From assembly GCF_009727055.1 (NCBI RefSeq), contig NC_052355.1, forward strand, positions 7,990,990 to 8,054,989: a stretch of 64,000 nucleotides of DNA. The letters are read 5' to 3'. The translations under genes were made by a program, and so were the position numbers. The notes beneath the pieces were generated by a model. The model ran no database searches. It was not told where the DNA came from and worked only from the letters and a program-made list of their open reading frames with translations. This document shows, in pieces, positions 59,145-64,000 of this stretch; within the stretch, counting starts at the first letter, position 1; every line of letters begins with the position of its first letter. This stretch comes from Benincasa hispida (taxonomy: Eukaryota > Streptophyta > Magnoliopsida > Cucurbitales > Cucurbitaceae).

Positions 59145-59327
59145 GACGGTTGTTTTTAAATATAGAAAAATGAACTAAAATATTTATAAAATATAGCAAA
59201 ATTTCAGATCTTATCAATGATAAACACAGATAGAAGTTTATCAATATCTATCAGTATCCATTATTGATAGATTCTAAAATTTTGTTATATTTTCAACAGT
59301 TTTGTCATTTAAAATAATTTTCCATAA
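59145..59327. mobile_element. MITE-like inverted repeat in ABCG intron 2
   Basis: The left arm TTTTTAAATATAGAAAAATG and TATAAAATATAGCAAAATTT pairs with the right arm AAATTTTGTTATATTTTCAA and ATTTAAAATAATTTTCC. The centre carries TATCA-TGATA palindromes. Same family as 25580-25735. Confidence 0.6.
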
Positions 59328-59527
59328 AATCCTCATTTGTAGATAACACAAGTGTAACATACATATATACATATAAATAATTTAACAAATGTGGAAGTAA
59401 AGATTCAAATTTCGTCCATTTTAAAGAAAATTAAATAGTATCTTTTTAATTATTGAGCTAATTTTATATTGAAAAATGAAAAGTTGGTAAAGAAAAAACG
59501 AAAAAGAAGAAAATAAAATAGACTTAC

Positions 59528-59651
59528 AAAAAGCTTGGTTTGAAATGAATTCCAAACTGTTGGAATGGCTTTCCCACGAACAATCTCATACTCTGCCTCA
59601 ATATGCACATTTTTGTATTTCACTTCCACGGTTGGAAATTTCACACCAACC
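59528..59651 (-). CDS. PDR-type ABCG transporter, exon 2
   Basis: Encodes the hallmark PDR segment G-V-K-F-P-T-V-E-V-K-Y-K-N-V followed by EAEYEIVRGKAIPTVWNSF (family consensus: K-F-P-T-V-E-V-R-Y with a later P-T-L-W-N). The acceptor AG lies at 59653-59652 and the donor GTAAGTC at 59527-59521. The first G completes the Lys codon started in exon 1, and the exon ends in phase 0 after KLF, so total CDS to this point is exactly 171 codons. The frame read through beyond the donor becomes Phe-rich intron sequence. Flanked by intron 1 (2.7 kb) and a 19.9-kb intron 2. Confidence 0.9.
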
Positions 59652-59924
59652 CTACCACATTTACCCTTAATTTAGTTACAATTGTAACTTGTAGATTCTA
59701 TTTTTATTTAATCACATTATAATTCATATTGTTTCCATATATATGATTACCATGTATATAGAGCTACAATTTAGGTTTTCATGTATAAAATTTTCTGGTA
59801 TGTAGATGTGGTGGTATCCACAAAATAAATAGTAGAGACCCACGGTAAAGGACACATAGAGACATGATATACACTGGCGGCAAAAGACAAGTAGTGACCA
59901 GTGATAAATCATCCCACATTCCCT

Positions 59925-60400
59925 ATTATTCTAACATCTCTCATTTTGAATGTCTATATGGTACTTCCCCTTGTTACTCCCATCTAAAGTGTTTGATTGC
60001 GATTGATTTGTCCTTCTTCAACCTTATGAGCATATTAAACTTGAACCATGAGCTGGCCTATGTTTAAGCTATAGCATTGAATACAATAATTTTTGTTGTT
60101 AGGATATGATTCTATATCGAAATGATTATACATTTCTCGTCGTGTTACATTTTGGAAATATAGTATGTTCTCTCTAGTCTTTCCTCCTTCTATGCTTCTC
60201 TCACCCAACCTTTCTTCACTAATATCTCTAGGATTGTCATTGTTTTTCTATTATTATGTCTCTAGTAGAATATTTGTCTTATCATGAGGTTAGTACTAAC
60301 CCTCTTTGATAGCAAGCAATAAATGAGGAGTTGCAAGCTTTAGAAAATACTCATACTTGGTATTGGAGTTGATCAATTGAAGTAAAGATATGCTAAAATT
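59925..60400 (+). pseudogene. Copia pol relic in ABCG intron 1
   Basis: HFECLYGTSPCYSHLKCL then NLNHELAYV matches the integrase C-terminal block S-P-F-E-x-L-Y-G-x-x-P-x-Y-S-H-L-R-V. About 250 bp on, QAINEELQALENTHTWYW matches the W-x-x-A-M-x-x-E-L-x-A-L-x-x-N-x-T-W start of RT. Stops throughout. Confidence 0.7.
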
Positions 60401-60617
60401 AATTGGTTAGAGGAATTTGTTCTATAAATGAAATTTTAGAATATTAGATTTTGCATTAGTTTAAAAAAAAAAAGAAATGAAAACAATAAAAACAAATGGT
60501 CAGAGTTGGGATTTGACCCAAGGACAATCATATCCATGACCATAGCTATCCATAAGCATAAACCAAACCAATGAGCTAAGAAGCACAGACACCAATATGG
60601 ATACAGGATACAGATAC

Positions 60618-60718
60618 GATAGGATAAGACGATACACTAATTTCTAAAAAACTAAGATATGTATACGTATATGTATATGATAGGATACGACGATACACAA
60701 ATTTCTAAAAAAACTAAG
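60618..60718. repeat. Two-copy repeat, about 61-bp period
   Basis: GATAGGATAAGACGATACAC then TAATTTCTAAAAAACTAAG, repeated as GATAGGATACGACGATACAC then AAATTTCTAAAAAAACTAAG. Confidence 0.75.
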
Positions 60719-61089
60719 AAAAAAAATCTAGCAACATCGAGTGATGGTTAAGCGATTAGAGTAGATAATAGGAAAAAAGTAGAACATGAAGATTGAAGAA
60801 TGGAGTTGAGGATGAAGGGAGAATGTGAATCATGTTTTAGAAGAGAAGAATGAATATTTAATTACGTTTCGAGTTTTTTCTTTTAACATTTTATGTTTTT
60901 GTTCTTTATTGTTTTTATCATTTTTAATCTATTTTGTTTTGGATTCCTAGATTTAAGTGGACTTTTAAATAATATGGATTGTGAGTTTGAGTTTTTAAGT
61001 GGTTAGGCTAAAATTTGTTTCTTAAAAAATATGAGAAATCAAAACAAGAAACAAGAAACAAGAAATATGAACTTATTAAGTTTTGCTAC

Positions 61090-61279
61090 TTTTTTTTATA
61101 TTTGTGAATGTTCGGGTCAACTTACGCGTACCTCAATTAATCTCACCGAAAATCTGCCTAACCCTACAACATTTGAGTATCAAGAAAACTTATAGATATT
61201 AATCCTAAGTAGGTGCTCACCAGAGATTGAACCCATAACCCCGTGAACTTTTAAGGTTTAACCATCTTGTCCGACTATG
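61090..61279 (-). mobile_element. Au-type SINE with 12-bp TSD
   Basis: On the minus strand it reads GGTTATGGGTTCAATCTCTG (B box), GTGAGCACCTACTTAGGATT, TAATATCTATAAGTTTTC, CAAATGTTGTAGGGTTAGGC, GTGAGATTA, GAGGTACGCGTAAGTTGACC and GAACATTCACAAATATAAA. These are the ordered blocks of the angiosperm Au SINE as I know it. Perfect 12-bp TSD AAGTTTTGCTAC at 61078-61089 and 61280-61291. Confidence 0.85.
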
Positions 61280-61946
61280 AAGTTTTGCTACATTATGCCT
61301 TGACCTAAATTTTATCTAATTTGTATACCGAGTGGGTTTCTTTAATAGCAATTCACTAAGAAGACTAAATTACAAGAAAGACACAATTCAAGTTCATCTA
61401 AACAATTGAAGTTAAACAGCTATACAAACAAGTAAAATAATAATAATAAAGACTAAATTTGTAACAACTTCAATCAAAATTTATATGAGGCAATCACAAT
61501 CAGACAATCGTTGAAAGTATGAGAAATAAACTATAAATTAAAACCCGTTCAATTATTATTATTTTTTTTTAATTTGTCAACCCTCCATTGTTGGCCCCAC
61601 CCTTAGGATGAAAATTCAAAGTCGATCAAATTGAATATAATTAAAACAAAAATTGTATGGTAAAATTGAAATAACATCTTAGGGAGAATTTAAAAAAATA
61701 AATTACAAATTTGGTCAAAATTAGTGGGAATGTAGTATTTACGGTTTGATAAAACTTTCGAAATTTATCAAATCGTGGAGATTATTTATAAGGTTTTATG
61801 AGACCATAATGTTTAAATTCTAACTCTTAAAACCATAAGATTAAATTTAACTTTTTTCCAAAATTAAAGGATCAAATATGTAATTAACAAAAAAATGTTT
61901 TTTTCCCTCAAATTGAATAAATTAAAACAGAAACAAAATAATAATG

Positions 61947-62070
61947 AAGACCCTATTTGGTAAGTATTTTATTTTTTGTTTTTGTTTTTTAAAATTAAGC
62001 CTATATCAAAGACCCTATTTGGTAAGTATTTTATTTTTTGTTTTTGTTTTTTAAAATTAAGCCTATATCA
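61947..62070 (+). repeat. Perfect tandem duplication, 2 x 62 bp
   Basis: Both units read AAGACCCTATTTGG to AAGCCTATATC without a difference by eye, so the duplication is recent or an assembly effect. Confidence 0.9.
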
Positions 62071-62308
62071 TCTACATTTCTTACCAAGATTTGCATCTTT
62101 GTTAAGTACATATGGTTGAATTCTTAGTTAAATTCCAAAAACAAAAACAACTTTTTAAAAGCTACTTTTTTTTAGTTCTCAAAATTTGGTTTGACTTTTT
62201 AAACCATTGGTTAAAAGTAGATAACAAAGAAAGAAATTTGGAAGTGGAAGTAATATTTATAGGCTTAATTTAAAAAAAAAAATAAAAACAAAATGATTAC
62301 CAAATGAG
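61947..62308. mobile_element. MITE with duplicated left terminal repeat
   Basis: The left arm starts GACCCTATTTGGTAAGTATT and runs to AATTAAGCCTATATCA, and it is repeated twice in tandem (62-bp period, 61947-62008 and 62009-62070). The right arm (62258-62308) is the inverted copy: ATAGGCTTAATTT, AAAAACAAAATGATTACC, AAATGAGAC. Sits in intron 1, about 50 bp from the exon 1 donor. Confidence 0.75.
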
Positions 62309-62358
62309 ACAAAAATGTTTAGAAAAATTAAGCATAGAAGAGAAATAAAATGGCTTAC

Positions 62359-62747
62359 TTGTGGATTCTCTCTCTAATTTTTGTCAAGAGCTTGAGATTA
62401 TCATTTTGAATATGTTTGATGAGTTTTTGAATAAAGAGATGGCGCTCCACATCTCCAAGCTTAGTAACATCAACAACTCTTCTTCCACCTTTCTCCTCAA
62501 CTTTTACTCCTTTGACGTTGTCGAACAACGACGATCTCAACCGTTCGAACGTCGGTAATCTCTCGACCGTTGCCCAAAGCGAGGCATCTAAAGTATCCCT
62601 CTCGTCGTCCTCCTCCTCTGCCGATGCGCCCGAGCTGCTTCGGAAACTTGAAGTCTGTTGGCGGAGAGATGAACTAGATCTCCTTATTCTTCCGATCTCC
62701 GCCACCTCAATTCTAACCGGTTCTATCTCCTCCGTGGTCGGAGCCAT
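62359..62747 (-). CDS. PDR-type ABCG transporter, exon 1 (N-terminus)
   Basis: First coding exon. The chosen start is the ATG at 62747-62745 (MAPTTEEIEPVRIEV), which fits PDR N-termini; an in-frame ATG six codons upstream (62765) is possible. Residues 1-129 form the cytosolic N-terminal region: a Ser-rich stretch, an acidic run (EEEDDE), then the family motif LWATVERLPTFERLR, where most PDR proteins have a W-A-A-I/L-E-R-L-P-T-Y/F-R block, and the GDVERHLFIQKLIKHIQNDN helix typical of the ABC_trans_N region. The exon ends at a GTAAGC donor (62358-62353) after CACAA (phase 2). Forward-strand open frames over this exon (62361-62844) are antisense shadows. Family assignment is strong; the exact orthologue (ABCG29/PDR1- or PDR3-like) cannot be fixed from this part. 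Confidence 0.9.
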
Positions 62748-64000
62748 TTTTGGAAAATTGATCAACAGCTCAAGGTCAAGTATGAGAGACAGAAAGAAGG
62801 GTTGGACTTTGTTTATTTATGTAATTAATTTTCTTCCAATGTAAAAAGGGTACGAACTTAAAGATTGCATTTATTTAGAACTTTGCGTTTAATTAAAATA
62901 TTTGATGGATGATTATGATGGCCATTGTTTGAGAGAAGACGGATTGATAAAAGTCAATAAAATATGCTAATAATTTGACTATATATATATATATATCCAA
63001 TACGTGAAGAGGGATTCAAATCATAGATCATTTAGTCACTAACACATCACTTGGTCACTAATGCGATAAATGTAATTTATTATACTTTTATTTTATAGTA
63101 CATAAAAAAGTTATAAAAGATTATAATTACTATATCAAGTAGTTTTTACCTTTTTTTTTATCTTATAGTTGTTCAAAAATACCATTAAATTATAATGGTT
63201 TTATGTTTAAGTTTTAAATTACACTCATATAATGAATGGATACACCCTTTTATTGTGTATCATTTCTTTCCGAATAATTGTAATGAGATAAAAGGTGTGA
63301 TTAATCCGTACAAACATATCTAGATTTTAGATCGTGAGATTTCATATCTATGGTTTACATTACATCGATACACGAAAAGATTTACCACATCATCATTGTA
63401 ATTGCTTTAACTCGAATTGTTATAAATGGGCAATGATATGAGTGTTTGTTCAAACATTTGTCCATTGTTAAATTATAATGTCTCATATATGTTAAAATTA
63501 ATTAGGGTTTATGTCAATTATTATTTTTTATTGTATCTTTTTCTTATCTAGATTATAACGTTTCATATCTATTAAAGTCAAAACTGATTTGTTTTAGATC
63601 TCTTTATGAGGATCTCTGTTTCTAATCTATAAGTTCTTTGTATTTTAGTTCTTCGTAGGTTCTGTCTTCAGTCCCAGAAGTTCATCGTATTTTAGTTCTT
63701 CGTGAGTTTTGTCTCCAACCTATAGAAAAAAAAAACTAGAATAAGATTACCTCTTAAATCAAAGATCTAAAAACAAAATTTGAAACTTTATTATAGATTA
63801 ATTCAATTCACAGTCAAACATGATCAAGGATCCATTGAAAAGCTTACATACATTCTATCACAAAAATTATTCGAAAAACATAAAATAGTGAAATAAAGTC
63901 ACTAAATTCTAAGTAAAAAATCTCAAGGTTTCATTCCATTCAACCTCAGAATATGATCTTTTACGTTCTAATTTGGTGGTTTCTTGTAGCCACCACTTGA
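62748..64000 (-). promoter_or_regulatory. 5' flank of the ABCG gene (UTR/promoter region, unresolved)
   Basis: The 1.25 kb upstream of the start codon on the minus strand. It is AT-rich and shows no coding region. A TATA-like stretch (CATAAATAAAC on the minus strand) lies near 62810-62820, about 65-70 bp before the ATG, too weak to call a promoter firmly. A (TA)n run is at about 62983-62995, and an imperfect 2 x 47-bp tandem repeat at 63631-63724. No transcription start can be set from sequence alone. Confidence 0.35.
63631..63724. repeat. Imperfect tandem repeat, 2 x 47 bp
   Basis: Two adjacent units starting AAGTTCTTTGTATTTTAG and AAGTTCATCGTATTTTAG (both continuing TTCTTCGT), with a few substitutions. 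It lies about 0.9 kb upstream of the ABCG start codon. Confidence 0.7.

Larger units (their letters stand above)
25130..62747 (-). other. PDR-type ABCG transporter gene, 5' part (exons 1-5 and introns 1-4)
   Basis: Gene-level span of a full-size plant ABCG (pleiotropic drug resistance) transporter read on the minus strand. Five exons (62747-62359, 59651-59528, 39587-39502, 25462-25378, 25289-25130; 389, 124, 86, 85 and 160 nt) join in phase to give about 281 codons with no stop. Family members are about 1,400-1,450 residues and are plasma-membrane exporters of hydrophobic compounds, so only the N-terminal fifth is here. Intron 1 is 2.7 kb, intron 2 is 19.9 kb, intron 3 is 14.0 kb and intron 4 is 88 bp; introns 2 and 3 are mostly TEs. 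No exon beyond exon 5 was found between 1 and 25129. The gene may continue outside the window or be truncated; intact phases argue it is or recently was functional. Confidence 0.85.

Noticed and set aside
60490..60590. tRNA-like stretch (GGATTTGACCCAAGGAC with GAGCTAAG)
   Set aside because: No cloverleaf could be drawn and no A box was found; at best a SINE scrap.
62361..62844. Two overlapping plus-strand open frames (65 and 110 codons)
   Set aside because: They are antisense to ABCG exon 1, whose minus-strand reading has clear family motifs and splice sites.
63005..63070. GGGATTCAAATCATAGATC and TTAGTCACTAA repeats suggesting another SINE
   Set aside because: Only a weak B-box-like match; no A box, tail or TSD.

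Overview
The window looks like plant nuclear DNA that is dense in transposable elements (TEs), most likely from a cucurbit. The basis is the intron/exon gene structure, Ty1/copia and Ty3/gypsy LTR families, a Mutator-like element (MULE) carrying an ULP1-type protease gene (a combination described in melon), an Au-type SINE, MITEs, and overall AT richness. The family assignment is inference.

Only one host gene is visible. It is a full-size PDR-type ABCG transporter on the minus strand, and five 5' exons can be placed at 62747-62359, 59651-59528, 39587-39502, 25462-25378 and 25289-25130. All junctions have GT/AG borders and compatible phases. Together they encode about the first 281 residues without a stop, up to and just past the Walker A loop. 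TEs have stretched its introns: intron 2 is about 20 kb and holds a 17.4-kb gypsy element, intron 3 is about 14 kb and holds a MULE and a copia fragment, and intron 5 starts at 25129 and runs to at least position 1. The rest of the gene was not found in the window.

Layout. 1-9.75 kb: decayed copia pol, interrupted by another copia LTR, then a 1.95-kb copia LTR followed by PBS, leader and gag start (a tandem copia arrangement). 9.75-12.5 kb: MULE transposase relic (minus strand). 12.5-22.3 kb: pieces of a gypsy-like (tRNA-Asp primed) family with LTRs in opposite orientations, one split by a 2.8-kb solo LTR with TSD TTAAT. 22.4-25.1 kb: short copia relic ending about 11 bp from the exon 5 splice donor. 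26.0-29.8 kb: copia RT/RNase H plus 3' LTR, with a 5-N gap. 31.76-38.55 kb: MULE with about 125-bp terminal inverted repeats, an ULP1-like gene (plus) and a MURA-like transposase (minus), with four clusters of GATCGTTTAG-like repeats. 40.4-57.8 kb: chromodomain-type gypsy element whose 5' LTR, gag and 3' LTR each contain a solo copia LTR; the first of these contains a further solo gypsy LTR. 57.9-62.3 kb: LINE relic, SINEs, MITEs and a copia relic in introns 2 and 1. 62.75-64 kb: 5' flank of the transporter gene.

All TE coding regions seen are broken by stops, frameshifts or lost catalytic residues. Coordinates at TE ends marked with a TSD are exact readings; others are approximate.
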